Positions 1 to 9,725 of a DNA stretch of 64,000 nt are shown here, piece after piece (the first letter of the stretch is position 1; the number at the start of each line of letters is the position of its first letter). Source of the stretch: Celerinatantimonas sp046054195 (GTDB lineage Bacteria > Pseudomonadota > Gammaproteobacteria > Enterobacterales > Celerinatantimonadaceae); contig NZ_JBEQCS010000003.1 in assembly GCF_046054195.1 (NCBI RefSeq), forward strand, positions 62,001 through 126,000. The letters run 5' to 3'. Under the pieces are notes generated by a model. It saw nothing but the letters and a program-made list of their open reading frames with translations, searched no databases and was not told the DNA's origin. A program made the position numbers and the translations under genes.

Positions 1-258
1 GGCCAGCCCCATCTGGCCTCGCTTATAAGTCTGCTCTGTCTGAATAAATTTTTTACCAAATGACCAGTGATTATAGCCAATTGGCATACCTACACTTGAA
101 TAGGCATCCATCATTTGTTCAGCAGTAATAATTTCAATTTGGTTCGGGTAAGTTTCTAGCTTGAACTTTTCAGCCGTTGCAGCGATCACTTCGTGATACT
201 GCTCAATGAGCGGGAAAGTCCAGTCTGGCCCGTCATCTAGACGTTTGTTTTTGACCAT
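1..258 (-). CDS. spoVR: SpoVR/YcgB family protein (partial, C-terminal part outside window)
   Basis: Only the first 86 codons are present; the gene runs off the left edge. The N-terminus begins MVKNKRLDDGPDWTFPLIEQ and continues with a GYNHWSFGKKF segment, which is the SpoVR/YcgB signature. The ATG lies directly behind a strong GAGGAG ribosome site. It is the last gene visible in a minus-strand run prkA-yeaH-spoVR, an arrangement common in gammaproteobacteria and linked in the literature to stationary-phase and nutrient stress. Its biochemical function is not established. The 10-bp gap to yeaH supports co-transcription. Family identification is firm; the role is inferred from context. Confidence 0.9.
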   Translation of the reverse strand, partial: MVKNKRLDDGPDWTFPLIEQYHEVIAATAEKFKLETYPNQIEIITAEQMMDAYSSVGMPIGYNHWSFGKKFIQTEQTYKRGQMGLA

Positions 259-268
259 ACTCTCCTCC

Positions 269-1537
269 TCATGCAACTTCTTTTCGGAAAAACTCTCTGA
301 ATACCGGGAAGATATCCTCAGGTTTGCGAATATGCTGCAAGTCAAAATTTGAATGTTGTTGGGCGAGAGATTCGTACTCACGCCATAAAGTTTGATGCGC
401 TCTAGCTGTAATTTCTATATAAAAGAAGTTACGGATTAGCGGTAAAATATCTCGGTCAAGCAATGTCCGGCATACTGGTGAATCATCTGCCCAGTTGTCC
501 CCATCAGATGCTTGGGCTGCATAAATGTTCCACTGATCTTCAGGGTAACGATCAGCAATAATTTGTTTCATTAATTTTAATGCGCTGGATACTATGGTTC
601 CCCCAGTTTCCTGCGAGTAGAAGAACTCTTGCTCATCGACCTCTTTGGCTTGAGTATGATGGCGAATAAACACAATCTCGATACGTTCGTAATTACGCGT
701 CAAGAATAAGTACAACAACAGGTAAAACCGTTTAGCCATATCTTTGGTCGCTTGGTCCATTGAACCAGACACGTCCATTAAGCAAAACATCACAGCTTGT
801 GAGTTTGGTACAGGTTGCTTAACAAAAGCGTTAAATTTCAGATCGAAGGTATCAATAAAGGGGACTTTACGAATACGTTCTCTGAGCTCTTCTGCCTCTT
901 TTTCTAAAATTAAAATTTCAGCTTCATTCTCCTGAGGAGATTCGTTTAATTTTACAATTTGCTGTTCAAGTTCATGTAAAACCCGCTTTTTACCCGCTGA
1001 CATCGCAGTACGACGTAACAGTGAATTTTGTAACGAACGAACAATATTAATATTCGATGGGACACCATCATTGGTGAAACCAGCACGAACAGTTCGAAAA
1101 TCAACCATTCTATCGGTACTGTTTTCTTGCAAGTTTGGCAGTTCTAGATCATCAAAAAGAATATCTAAATATTCATCTTTTGAAATCTCAAACTGAAAGT
1201 TATCAGTGCCTTCACCGCTATTACTTGCATCACCTTCACCGGAACCACCACCGCCCCCTCCTTGGGGGCGTTCTATTCTGTCACCAGGTGAGAACTGATC
1301 GTTGCCTGGTAATACTCGAGTACGGTCACCACCTTCACCTTGATGGAAAAATGGTTCCGTAATATCCCGAGAGGGGATAGAAATGCTTTCTCCAGAATCG
1401 AGATCCTGAATACTGCGCTGATTGACGGCATCAGTTACTGCTTTTTTGATCTGCTGTTTATAGCGGCGCATAAAGCGCTGCCGATTCACAGCGCTTTTGT
1501 TTTTACCGTTTAAACGTCGGTCAATAAAATGAGCCAT
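269..1537 (-). CDS. yeaH: YeaH/YhbH family protein (DUF444, VWA-like)
   Basis: A 422-aa protein of the DUF444 family, partner of the PrkA/YeaG kinase in nitrogen-starvation and stationary-phase responses. The N-terminus (MAHFIDRRLNGKNKSAVNRQ) and length match E. coli YeaH. A basic, Gly-rich linker (GGGGGGSGEG, around residues 93-102) precedes a von Willebrand A-like fold. That fold contains a MIDAS-type DVSGSMD stretch near residues 254-260, which in this fold binds a divalent metal. It lies 17 bp downstream of prkA and 10 bp upstream of spoVR, so all three are probably one transcript. The molecular partner is not visible in the sequence. Confidence 0.95.
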   Translation of the reverse strand: MAHFIDRRLNGKNKSAVNRQRFMRRYKQQIKKAVTDAVNQRSIQDLDSGESISIPSRDITEPFFHQGEGGDRTRVLPGNDQFSPGDRIERPQGGGGGGSGEGDASNSGEGTDNFQFEISKDEYLDILFDDLELPNLQENSTDRMVDFRTVRAGFTNDGVPSNINIVRSLQNSLLRRTAMSAGKKRVLHELEQQIVKLNESPQENEAEILILEKEAEELRERIRKVPFIDTFDLKFNAFVKQPVPNSQAVMFCLMDVSGSMDQATKDMAKRFYLLLYLFLTRNYERIEIVFIRHHTQAKEVDEQEFFYSQETGGTIVSSALKLMKQIIADRYPEDQWNIYAAQASDGDNWADDSPVCRTLLDRDILPLIRNFFYIEITARAHQTLWREYESLAQQHSNFDLQHIRKPEDIFPVFREFFRKEVA

Positions 1538-1554
1538 ACAAAAACCTCCGATGG

Positions 1555-3477
1555 CTAAGACGATTTACGAACACGTAAATACCACTCAGAAAGAAGTCTG
1601 ACCTGTTTACGGGTATAACCTTTTTCCATCATACGGTCGACGAAATCGTCATGTTTACGTTGGTCTTCAGCCGAAGTTTTCGCATTAAACGAAATAACTG
1701 GCAGGAGATCTTCGGTGTTTGAGAACATTTTTTTCTCAATCACAGTGCGAAGTTTCTCATAACTCGTCCAGTTCGGATTTTTACCTTCATGATTCGCTCT
1801 GGCACGTAAAACAAAGTTTACGATTTCATTACGAAAATCTTTCGGGTTACTAATGCCTGCTGGTTTTTCAATTTTTTCCAGCTCATCGTTTAACGCGGCG
1901 CGGTCAAATAGCTGGCCGGTGTCTGGGTCGCGGAATTCTTGATCCTGGATCCAGAAGTCAGCATAAGTCACGTAGCGGTCAAAGATATTCTGGCCATATT
2001 CAGAATATGACTCTAGATATGCCGTCTGAATTTCTTTACCAATAAATTCGATATAAGTTGGAACAAGATACCCTTTAAGAAATTCCATATATTGATCGGT
2101 CATCTCTTGTGGGAACTGTTCACGTTCAATCTGTTTTTCTAGTACGTAAAACAGGTGAACAGGGTTTGCTGCAACTTCGGTTGGGTCAAAGTTAAAGACG
2201 CGCGATAAGATTTTGAACGCAAATCGTGTGGATAGACCGTTCATCCCTTCATCGACGCCAGCAAAATCCCGATACTCTTGATAGGACTTCGCTTTTGGAT
2301 CGGTATCTTTTAAACTTTCTCCGTCATAGACCCGCATTTTGGAAAATAGCGACGAGTTTTCAGGATTTTTTAGTCGAGATAGGACTGAGAACTCAGCCAA
2401 TAATTTTAAAGTGCTAGGTGCACAGTTAGCGTGGTTAAGTTCACTATTATCCAGAAGTTTCTGATAAATTTTCATCTCTTCAGAAACCCGTAAGCAGTAT
2501 GGCACTTTGACAATGTACACACGGTCTAGGAAGGCTTCGTTGTTTTTGTTGTTACGAAATGCCTGCCATTCTGACTCGTTAGAGTGGGCCAAAATGATCC
2601 CAGAGAAGGGCAGTGCAGACAAACCTTCGGTGCCGTTATAGTTTCCTTCTTGGGTTGCTGTTAATAATGGATGTAGCACTTTAATGGGTGCTTTGAACAT
2701 TTCCACAAATTCCATCAACCCTTGGTTAGCTCGGCATAAAGCGCCCGAGTAACTATAGGCATCGGCATCGTTTTGCGCATAATGTTCAAGTTGGCGAATA
2801 TCGACTTTACCAACTAGCGATGAAATATCTTGGTTATTTTCATCCCCTGGTTCAGTTTTAGCGATTGCTATTTGATCCAAAATAGATGGGTAGATTTTTT
2901 CAACTTTAAACTGCGTAATATCACCGCCAAATTCGTGCAACCGTTTTGCCGCCCAAGGTGACATGATTGGTCGCAGGTAACGGCGCGCGATGCCATATTC
3001 TTTTTGTAAAATGTCGCCATCTTCTTCTACATCAAACAAAGCAAAAGGATGGTCGTTTACGGGTGAGCCTTTTAAAACATAAATAGGCAATTTTTGCATC
3101 AGGCTTTTTAATTTTTCGGCCAACGATGATTTACCACCACCGACAGGGCCAAGCAGGTACAAAATTTGTTTTTGTTCTTCAAGCCCTTGAGATGCGTGTT
3201 TGAGATAGGAGACAATTTGTTCAATACTGTCTTCCATCCCGTAGAATTCTTCAAAAGCGGGATACCTAGCAATAACCCGGTTAGAAAATAGTCGGCTCAG
3301 ACGAGGGTCTTTTGCCGTATCGATGTATTCAGGTTCCCCAATAGCCAGTAACAAACGTTCTGCTGCAGAAGCATAGACTGATGGGTCGTCCTTACATAAC
3401 TGTAAATATTGTTCCAAAGATAGCTCTTCATGGCGAGCCTCTTCATAACGTTGCTGATAATGATTGAATATGCTCAT
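1555..3477 (-). CDS. yeaG: PrkA/YeaG serine protein kinase
   Basis: A 640-aa homologue of E. coli YeaG (644 aa), similar along its whole length. It has an N-terminal AAA-type P-loop, GPVGGGKSS, near residues 110-118, followed by the PrkA C-terminal kinase-like domain. In E. coli this soluble protein acts with YeaH in sustained nitrogen stress and stationary phase, and its operon is controlled by RpoS and NtrC. The ATG follows a GGGAGAG ribosome site 7-8 bp upstream. The gene heads the prkA-yeaH-spoVR operon. I looked for a sigma-54 -24/-12 promoter in the leader and could not identify a convincing one. Confidence 0.97.
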   Translation of the reverse strand: MSIFNHYQQRYEEARHEELSLEQYLQLCKDDPSVYASAAERLLLAIGEPEYIDTAKDPRLSRLFSNRVIARYPAFEEFYGMEDSIEQIVSYLKHASQGLEEQKQILYLLGPVGGGKSSLAEKLKSLMQKLPIYVLKGSPVNDHPFALFDVEEDGDILQKEYGIARRYLRPIMSPWAAKRLHEFGGDITQFKVEKIYPSILDQIAIAKTEPGDENNQDISSLVGKVDIRQLEHYAQNDADAYSYSGALCRANQGLMEFVEMFKAPIKVLHPLLTATQEGNYNGTEGLSALPFSGIILAHSNESEWQAFRNNKNNEAFLDRVYIVKVPYCLRVSEEMKIYQKLLDNSELNHANCAPSTLKLLAEFSVLSRLKNPENSSLFSKMRVYDGESLKDTDPKAKSYQEYRDFAGVDEGMNGLSTRFAFKILSRVFNFDPTEVAANPVHLFYVLEKQIEREQFPQEMTDQYMEFLKGYLVPTYIEFIGKEIQTAYLESYSEYGQNIFDRYVTYADFWIQDQEFRDPDTGQLFDRAALNDELEKIEKPAGISNPKDFRNEIVNFVLRARANHEGKNPNWTSYEKLRTVIEKKMFSNTEDLLPVISFNAKTSAEDQRKHDDFVDRMMEKGYTRKQVRLLSEWYLRVRKSS

Positions 3478-4017
3478 AGCACTCTCCCTAACATCGTTTC
3501 CATCCGAAAACCAGATAGACTTCGCAAACGAATTCGTTATGTAGTTACTTTAAGATTAGACTAATAACCGAATAACCCAATAAAACATAAAAGAAAAACT
3601 TTGATATTTATTTTGCCACTCAATAACCAGGCCCAATTTTTCGCCTCTATCTATTTTAGTTTTTGATTGACCACCCAACTTTGTCAAAGTCTTTTACGCG
3701 CTTACTGAAGTTTAAATGGTTGCATCATTTATGCCGAAAATAATTGACACAAATGACGAAAAGATTTGGAGAATGTCATTTTGTCGAAAAAAAGACCAAT
3801 TAAGATAATGATTTATCGGATAAAAATATCAACAAAAAAAACACGAGGAGGGGAATTTGAAAGATGAATTTTTTATATACAAACTTATTTTTTAGTTTTT
3901 TTATAAAAAAATAAACTAAAAAATAGCAAATCTATATCAATCGCAGTTTAAAAGAAGGCCCATCAAAATGACGGGCCTTTTACCATTAGATGATGATTAA
4001 AATTGCACCAGATATGA
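3478..4017. other. Intergenic region between prkA and rne 3' end
   Basis: 540 bp without a gene. It holds the leader and promoter of the minus-strand prkA operon on its left and the rne terminator on its right. In between is an almost pure A/T inverted repeat with 13-bp perfect arms at 3886-3898 and 3913-3925. No ORF here has coding character. The A/T palindrome could be a weak bidirectional terminator or a protein-binding site; nothing in the sequence decides this. Confidence 0.6.
3955..3979 (-). terminator. rho-independent terminator of rne
   Basis: AAGGCCC...GGGCCTT hairpin with an 11-bp stem containing one mismatch, read on the minus strand about 40 bp after the rne stop and followed by CTTTTAAA. 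Position and orientation fit the end of the rne transcript. Confidence 0.75.
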
Positions 4018-7000
4018 TCACATCGTTTTCTGCATTGGTGCATTCACCCAATTAGAAGCACCATCGATGCCTGCTTGTCTACCACTGTGAACCAAATTAG
4101 GCCGATCATATGGCTGTGCTTCTATGGTTATTTGAGTAACCTCTGCCGGTTTCGGTTTAGTCATTGGGGCAAAAGCATGCCCTTTAGCGCCACCAACGCT
4201 CCCTTTAGTAACAGGAGCGTTTTTCTGTTCGCTTTGCTGCACAACGTCTTCAGAGACAACTTGTGGTTCATTTGCAACATTGTCAGATTGAGTTACTTGG
4301 AGATTAGCTTCTGCGTTAACGTCAGCTTCATCATCAGTGACTTTTGGTTGTACAGGCGCAATTGCTTCAGCCTCATCCTGTTGCTCTGGCGTTGGTGCTG
4401 GCTCAGTTACAGGCTCTTCCTCTAACGATGATTGCTCTTTTTTAACCAAATCCGCTTCAACTGAATTTATCTCACTTTGCACCGGTGTTGATTTTTCATC
4501 AGCTTCGCTACTATTTTCAATATCAGCTTTGGGTAGGTCGCTAAAACGTTTACGCTCACCAGCATGTGGCGATTGAGTATTACGGCGGCGGCGACGCTTA
4601 GGTTTAGTCTGAGATTCATCTTCAGCTTTGGTTGGCTCGCTATCGCCAGTTACAACTTCATCGGCTTCATTTGAGTCTTTTTGCGCTTCAACAGCGGGCT
4701 CTGCCGCATCTAAAGATTCGACGCTTTGCTCTTTATTTACATCCACTTGAGCGGCTGCTTGCTCAACTGTTGTTTCAACCTCTACAGACTCGACAACTTG
4801 GTTTTGCTCAACAGTGGCTGCAGGTTGTTGCACTTGTTCGGCAACAATCGTTGTATCGGCAATTTCAGTTTTCGTTACCTCTATTGACTGCTCAACATCT
4901 TTAACAACTTCTTGCATGCGGATCTTGCGATGCATACGGCGTTGTTGACGACGTGGTTTTACAACTTCTTCAGCAGCTGTGTTTTGTTGCGGTTTGTTCT
5001 GCTGAGGTTTCTCTACATTTAGTTTTTTATCGTCAGTTACAGATGTGCGCTGTTTGTTAGCAGGTTTATTCGCTGCATTTTTCTTCTGATTTTGTGCTGA
5101 CTTATCATCTTTAACCGCAGTTGGCTTTTTAGTATTAGCCGAACCTTGAGTTTGAGATGAACCTTCTTGTTTTTTAGTTTTGTTCGTATCGCCATTTTGT
5201 TTGGAGCGATTCTGACGACGATTACGATTTTCCCGTGTTTTACGCAATTGCTCCGAATTAGAAGATTGTTCTGTTTTCGGTTTAGCAACTGGAGCAGGGG
5301 AAGCGGTTTGCGTACTCGCTTGTTCAGGTTGTTCTGAGCTCGCGGCAAACAGTTTTTTCATCAAACGAGAGAACCAAGATTGCGATGCATTCGCTGTCTG
5401 TTCTGTTTTGCTAACTGGTGCTGGCTCAATAGGCGCAAAGCCTTTTAAGACAGGCTGTTCTTGGCTTTGTTCTTGAGAGTGAACTCGAGGTTGATACACA
5501 GGAGATGGCTGCGCTGTAGCAAGGCTATAACTAGGCTCATCGGTCTGCTCAACCGGACGCACACGGTTGACCTCGTAATGAGGAGTTTCCATGTACTGGT
5601 TTGGAATGATAACAATTCGAACTTGGTGGCGTTTTTCAACTTTGTTCAACGAAACTCGTTTTTCGTTTAACAAATATGCAGCGACTGAAACAGGAACTTC
5701 AGCTCGCACTTCATTGGTATTCTCTTTTAAGGCTTCTTCTTCAAGTAAGCGTAAAATTGAAAGTGCCAATGATTCGGTGTCACGAATCGTACCTTGGCCA
5801 TTACAGCGAGGGCAGATGTGAGTTGATGATTCACCGAGTGATGGGCGAATTCGCTGACGCGACATTTCGAGCAAACCAAACCGAGAAATGCGACCAATCT
5901 GAATTTTAGCTCGATCTTGGCGTACTGCTTCGCGGAACCGGTTTTCAACTTCTCGCTGGTTTTTAACCGGAGTCATATCGATAAAGTCAATGACGACTAA
6001 GCCACCTAAATCTCGTAAGCGTAATTGACGAGCAATTTCATCAGCAGCTTCAAGGTTGGTTTGTAAAGCCGTTTCCTCAATATCCCCCCCTTTAGTTGCG
6101 CGAGCCGAGTTGATATCGATAGAAGTCAATGCTTCTGTTGGGTCGATAACAATACTCCCACCGGATGGTAGGCGAACTTCACGCATAAAGGCTGATTCAA
6201 TCTGCGATTCAATTTGGTAATGGTTAAATAACGGGACTTCACCTTCGTAACGTTTGACGCGATTGACAAAATCAGGCCGCACGCGCGAGATATGCTCTTT
6301 AGCTTCTTCAAAGATGGCTTTGTTATCAATTAAGATTTCGCCAACATCACGACGCAAATAGTCGCGAATGGCTCGCACGATCACGTTGCTTTCTTGATGG
6401 ATAAGCACAGGGGCAGGGTGAGAGTCAGCGACAGATTTAATTGCATCCCAACGGTTGAGCAATACTTTTAAATCCCACTCTAACTCTTCGGCTGATTTAC
6501 CTGTTCCGGCAGTACGAACAATTCGTCCCATACCTTTTGGAACTTTAATCGCGTTTAAAGCTTCTTTGAGCTGAGTACGATCATCGCCTTCAATACGTCG
6601 CGAGATGCCACCTGCATTTGGGTTATTTGGCATCAAAACCAAATAGCTACCAGCCAAACTGATAAATGTAGTTAACGCCGCACCTTTATTGCCACGCTCT
6701 TCTTTATCAATCTGAACAATAACTTCTTGGCCTTCTTTTACCGCATCTTTAATCGATGGGCGACCTTTGTAGACATACCCGTCTGTAAAATACTCGCGGG
6801 AAATCTCTTTAATTGGTAAAAAGCCATGGCGTTCTGCGCCATAATCTACAAATGCGGCCTCTAGACTAGGTTCAACCCGAGTAATTTTACCTTTATAAAT
6901 ATTCGCTTTTTTTTGTTCATGACCTGGGCTTTCAATATCCAGATCATACAGCTTCTGTCCGTCTACTAGTGCCACGCGCATCTCTTCGAGTTGCATGGCA

Positions 7001-7020
7001 TTAATTAACATTCTTTTCAT
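4018..7020 (-). CDS. rne: Ribonuclease E
   Basis: Essential endoribonuclease of mRNA decay and rRNA/tRNA processing, scaffold of the RNA degradosome at the inner membrane. The start MKRMLINAMQLEEMRVALVD at 7020 is chosen because it matches E. coli RNase E. An upstream in-frame ATG (7059) would add 13 residues absent from the family. From N to C: an S1 domain, the catalytic core with FIDMTPVKN carrying the catalytic Asp, and the Zn-link CPRC. A long low-complexity C-terminal half follows, with Arg-rich stretches (RRQQRRMHRKIR) and Lys/Gln/Glu-rich runs typical of the degradosome scaffold. At 1000 aa it is slightly shorter than E. coli (1061 aa). The scaffold half is poorly conserved, as usual. 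Confidence 0.97.
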   Translation of the reverse strand: MKRMLINAMQLEEMRVALVDGQKLYDLDIESPGHEQKKANIYKGKITRVEPSLEAAFVDYGAERHGFLPIKEISREYFTDGYVYKGRPSIKDAVKEGQEVIVQIDKEERGNKGAALTTFISLAGSYLVLMPNNPNAGGISRRIEGDDRTQLKEALNAIKVPKGMGRIVRTAGTGKSAEELEWDLKVLLNRWDAIKSVADSHPAPVLIHQESNVIVRAIRDYLRRDVGEILIDNKAIFEEAKEHISRVRPDFVNRVKRYEGEVPLFNHYQIESQIESAFMREVRLPSGGSIVIDPTEALTSIDINSARATKGGDIEETALQTNLEAADEIARQLRLRDLGGLVVIDFIDMTPVKNQREVENRFREAVRQDRAKIQIGRISRFGLLEMSRQRIRPSLGESSTHICPRCNGQGTIRDTESLALSILRLLEEEALKENTNEVRAEVPVSVAAYLLNEKRVSLNKVEKRHQVRIVIIPNQYMETPHYEVNRVRPVEQTDEPSYSLATAQPSPVYQPRVHSQEQSQEQPVLKGFAPIEPAPVSKTEQTANASQSWFSRLMKKLFAASSEQPEQASTQTASPAPVAKPKTEQSSNSEQLRKTRENRNRRQNRSKQNGDTNKTKKQEGSSQTQGSANTKKPTAVKDDKSAQNQKKNAANKPANKQRTSVTDDKKLNVEKPQQNKPQQNTAAEEVVKPRRQQRRMHRKIRMQEVVKDVEQSIEVTKTEIADTTIVAEQVQQPAATVEQNQVVESVEVETTVEQAAAQVDVNKEQSVESLDAAEPAVEAQKDSNEADEVVTGDSEPTKAEDESQTKPKRRRRRNTQSPHAGERKRFSDLPKADIENSSEADEKSTPVQSEINSVEADLVKKEQSSLEEEPVTEPAPTPEQQDEAEAIAPVQPKVTDDEADVNAEANLQVTQSDNVANEPQVVSEDVVQQSEQKNAPVTKGSVGGAKGHAFAPMTKPKPAEVTQITIEAQPYDRPNLVHSGRQAGIDGASNWVNAPMQKTM

Positions 7021-7441
7021 TCGTTCTGCCTTGGTATATTCCCCAAGCAGAGCATTCAACCTGCCTTATAACGGCAAGGCCCTGTGTTTTTAAAAATAAC
7101 GGAAATGGAACCTCACGGTTGCGGCTTCGTCAATAAAAGGGCGCATAAAATGACGCGTCGTAATTACCTTGGCGCAGATAGCTCTGTGGCGATCATGCAA
7201 CCCGGTGTAAAATCTACTCGCTCTTCGCGTTTTAAGGCAACGTTAACGATGCCTGCTCGGTTGTTTTTAATTTGTTATTCGTTCTCGCTGAAAGGCCGTA
7301 GTGACTTGTATAATACGGTGCACATCAGTGAACTGAGCGTGACGCACTAAAAATAATAAAACCGGTGCGTTTAACATGTTAAATATAGCAAAGCTACATT
7401 TTCACAGCAATCAATTTCATCTTTGTGGTAGTATCTGTTAC
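7021..7441. other. Divergent rne/rluC intergenic region with rne 5' leader
   Basis: 421 bp between the divergent rne and rluC starts. In E. coli the equivalent region holds a roughly 360-nt structured rne 5' UTR through which RNase E controls its own mRNA. The same length and position make this likely here, but I did not fold it. A TATAAT hexamer on the plus strand (7309-7314) could serve rluC; I see no good -35 for it. The two short ORFs in this stretch look like chance. Confidence 0.5.
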
Positions 7442-8407
7442 ATGAATGATCAAAATAATAGCGTCCGTTTTGTTCGCGTTAGCGACGATGAAGCCGGGCA
7501 GCGTATAGACAATTTCTTAAAACGGCAGCTCAAGGGCGTGCCTAAAAGTTTAATTTATCGGATTTTGCGCAAAGGCGAAGTACGAGTTAATAAAAAACGG
7601 ATAAAACCCGATTATAAATTACTCGCCAACGACGATGTTCGTATTCCTCCGGTTCGCACTTCAGAGCCGGATAAACCTGTTGCGAATGCTAATTTAAGTA
7701 AAATCGCCCATTTAAATGATTGCGTTTTATTTGAAGACGATTGTTTGCTGGTTTTGAATAAACCATCAGGGTTCGCCGTTCATGGCGGCAGTGGCTTAAA
7801 TTTTGGAGTGATTGAAGGGCTCCGCGCACTTCGTCCTGAAGCGCGGTTTTTAGAGCTAATTCATCGATTAGACCGCGATACTTCTGGGGTATTGATGATA
7901 GCGAAAAAACGCAGCGCTCTGCGCGAGTTGCATCGTCAATTACGCGAAAAAATTGTCCATAAACATTACCTAGCACTGGTCCATGGCAAGTGGCCTCGCT
8001 CTTTAAAGAAAGTTAACGCACCGTTGGCAAAGAATGCACTTGCTTCGGGTGAGCGCATAGTTCGGGTTGACGAAGTTCAAGGGAAGCCATCATTAACGCG
8101 TTTTCAATTAGAGCGTAACCTTGGTGAAATGACATTGATTCAAGCGTCACCTGTGACCGGGCGCACCCATCAAATCCGTGTTCATTGTCAAAGCGCCGGC
8201 TATAGCATCGCTGGGGATTCAAAATATTCGACCCACGAGCAACAAAGCGCTGCAAAAGCTTTCGGATTGGGCCGCTTATTTCTACATGCGTGGAAAATTG
8301 AATTTGTTCATCCTAAATCGGGCGAAACTGTAAAATTAACTGCGCCTTTAGATGCATCGCTACAAAAAGTCGTTGATAATTTAGCATCTGAAGTGAGCTT
8401 TAATTAA
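7442..8407 (+). CDS. rluC: 23S rRNA pseudouridine(955/2504/2580) synthase RluC
   Basis: Converts three uridines of 23S rRNA near the peptidyl-transferase centre to pseudouridine. The ATG at 7442 (MNDQNNSVRFVRVSDDEAGQ) is preferred over the upstream in-frame ATG at 7376 because E. coli RluC aligns from here. An S4 RNA-binding domain (RIDNFLKRQLKGVPKSLIYR) precedes the synthase domain. The catalytic loop HRLDRDTSG contains the essential Asp. At 321 aa it is the normal length. It is divergent from rne, the standard gammaproteobacterial arrangement. Confidence 0.96.
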   Translation: MNDQNNSVRFVRVSDDEAGQRIDNFLKRQLKGVPKSLIYRILRKGEVRVNKKRIKPDYKLLANDDVRIPPVRTSEPDKPVANANLSKIAHLNDCVLFEDDCLLVLNKPSGFAVHGGSGLNFGVIEGLRALRPEARFLELIHRLDRDTSGVLMIAKKRSALRELHRQLREKIVHKHYLALVHGKWPRSLKKVNAPLAKNALASGERIVRVDEVQGKPSLTRFQLERNLGEMTLIQASPVTGRTHQIRVHCQSAGYSIAGDSKYSTHEQQSAAKAFGLGRLFLHAWKIEFVHPKSGETVKLTAPLDASLQKVVDNLASEVSFN

Positions 8408-8419
8408 GTCTGAATCTAT

Positions 8420-8454
8420 TTCCTCAGCCTCTATATATATGATTGGCTGAGGAA
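8420..8454. terminator. Hairpin between convergent rluC and maf
   Basis: TTCCTCAGCC/GGCTGAGGAA, a perfect 10-bp stem with a 15-nt loop, sits between the convergent rluC and maf genes. There is no strong U-run on either side, so it may act as a weak or bidirectional terminator. Confidence 0.5.
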
Positions 8455-8464
8455 GTCTGCCTAA

Positions 8465-9052
8465 CTAGGCGCTAAGCATCTCTACGCCAAACGATTCTAA
8501 AAATTCAACTAACCGAATTAACGGTAAACCGATCAGCGTATTTGGGTCATTTCCAATCAGTGACTTAAATAACACAATGCCACTTCCTTCTGATTTAAAA
8601 CTACCTGCGCAGTTAAGCGGTTGTTCAAGCTCAACATAGCGGCGGATTAATTTCTCTGAGAGAGCGCGAAACTCAACATCAAAATGTTCAACGCATGCTT
8701 GGCATTGACCTGTGGCCGAGTTCAGCACGCACAGACCTGTCAAAAAACGGGCTTTTTTATTGCTGGCTAATGTGAGTTGTTCAATTGCTCGCTCGTTAGT
8801 ATGTGGTTTTCCTAAAATTTGCTCGTCAATACAGCAGACTTGATCACTGCCAATAATAAGGTGGTTAGGATAGATACTGGCTAGCGCTTTGGCTTTTGCA
8901 ACTGCTAAGCGTTCGACCAATGCTTGGGCCAATTCACCATCAAAGCGGGTTTCATCAATATTGGGAGCATGGGAGTGGAACTTAATTTTGAGTTTTGCCA
9001 ACAGCTCTTGGCGAAAAGGTGAGCTAGAGGCAAGAATAATAGATTGTTGCAT
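8465..9052 (-). CDS. yceF: Maf-family nucleoside triphosphate pyrophosphatase (YceF-type)
   Basis: A 195-aa Maf protein. It begins MQQSIILASSSPFRQELLAK with the SSSPFRQELL nucleotide-binding motif, and the IIGSDQVCCIDEQILGKP block carries the catalytic Asp. The YceF subgroup hydrolyses modified nucleotides such as m7GTP. Gene position beside rluC and opposite yceD is exactly that of E. coli yceF, which is why I choose YceF over YhdE. It faces the plus-strand yceD-rpmF-plsX operon across a 130-bp divergent promoter region. Confidence 0.93.
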   Translation of the reverse strand: MQQSIILASSSPFRQELLAKLKIKFHSHAPNIDETRFDGELAQALVERLAVAKAKALASIYPNHLIIGSDQVCCIDEQILGKPHTNERAIEQLTLASNKKARFLTGLCVLNSATGQCQACVEHFDVEFRALSEKLIRRYVELEQPLNCAGSFKSEGSGIVLFKSLIGNDPNTLIGLPLIRLVEFLESFGVEMLSA

Positions 9053-9182
9053 AAAATCATCTCGCTATTTTGACGGACTGATTGTAAACTCTGTGCGTCG
9101 AACAAGCGAGGGCTTGTAAAGTTATTGGTTTTGATTAAAATCCTTTGACTATCAGGCTTTCAATCTATATGATGCGCGCCTT

Positions 9183-9713
9183 ATGCAAAAGGTTAAATTA
9201 CCGGTTGAGGTTGAACCGTTCCGCGCGGCGAAACGCCGGCTGGATTATCAAGGCATAGTACCCGCAGGGCAAATGCCAAGACTTGCACAAGCAACCTTAG
9301 CTGTAAACAAAGACGCTGAAGCTTCGATTCGCTTTGAAATTGACCCGCAAGGGCTCACAGTGATGACAGGCGAGGCAACAACTGAAGTGGAACTTGAATG
9401 CCAGCGATGTGGCGAGCCATTTGTTTTGGCACTACATGTTGAATTTCAATACGCTCCAGTCAACGATCATCAGTCGATGGATGAGTTACCGCAAGCATAT
9501 GAACCGCTTGAGTTAAATGAAAACGGAGAATTTTATCTTCGTCAGGTTCTGGAAGATGAATTTTTATTAGCACTGCCTTTGATTGCTATGCATCCTTTGG
9601 CAGAGTGTAAAGTTCAGCAACAGGTCAGGACGTTTGGTGAAATGCCGACTCAAGAAGAGAGTATGCAGCCGAATCCATTTGCTATTTTACAAAGTTTAAA
9701 AAAAGAAAATTAG
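9183..9713 (+). CDS. yceD: YceD family protein (DUF177), 23S rRNA accumulation protein
   Basis: A 176-aa homologue of E. coli YceD. The start MQKVKLPVEVEPFRAAKRRL and the family block ELECQRCGEPF (CxxC pair around residues 75-78) are clear. YceD is needed for normal 23S rRNA accumulation and is encoded just before rpmF in most bacteria. The 12-bp gap to rpmF indicates one transcript. It is the first gene of the operon that leads into fatty-acid synthesis, coupling ribosome and membrane synthesis genes. Confidence 0.93.
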   Translation: MQKVKLPVEVEPFRAAKRRLDYQGIVPAGQMPRLAQATLAVNKDAEASIRFEIDPQGLTVMTGEATTEVELECQRCGEPFVLALHVEFQYAPVNDHQSMDELPQAYEPLELNENGEFYLRQVLEDEFLLALPLIAMHPLAECKVQQQVRTFGEMPTQEESMQPNPFAILQSLKKEN

Positions 9714-9725
9714 GAGAAAGGGTCA

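Noticed and set aside
3700..3950. Possible sigma-54 promoter for the prkA operon
   Set aside because: No GG-N10-GC arrangement with acceptable flanks found on the minus strand.
4075..5909. Several ORFs of 60-116 codons opposite or out of frame with the rne C-terminal half
   Set aside because: Shadows of the repetitive Lys/Gln/Glu-rich RNase E scaffold; translations are low-complexity Leu/Ser/Arg strings.
7084..7350. 88-codon ORF in the rne/rluC gap
   Set aside because: Occupies the expected rne 5' leader and promoter, no ribosome site, no family resemblance.
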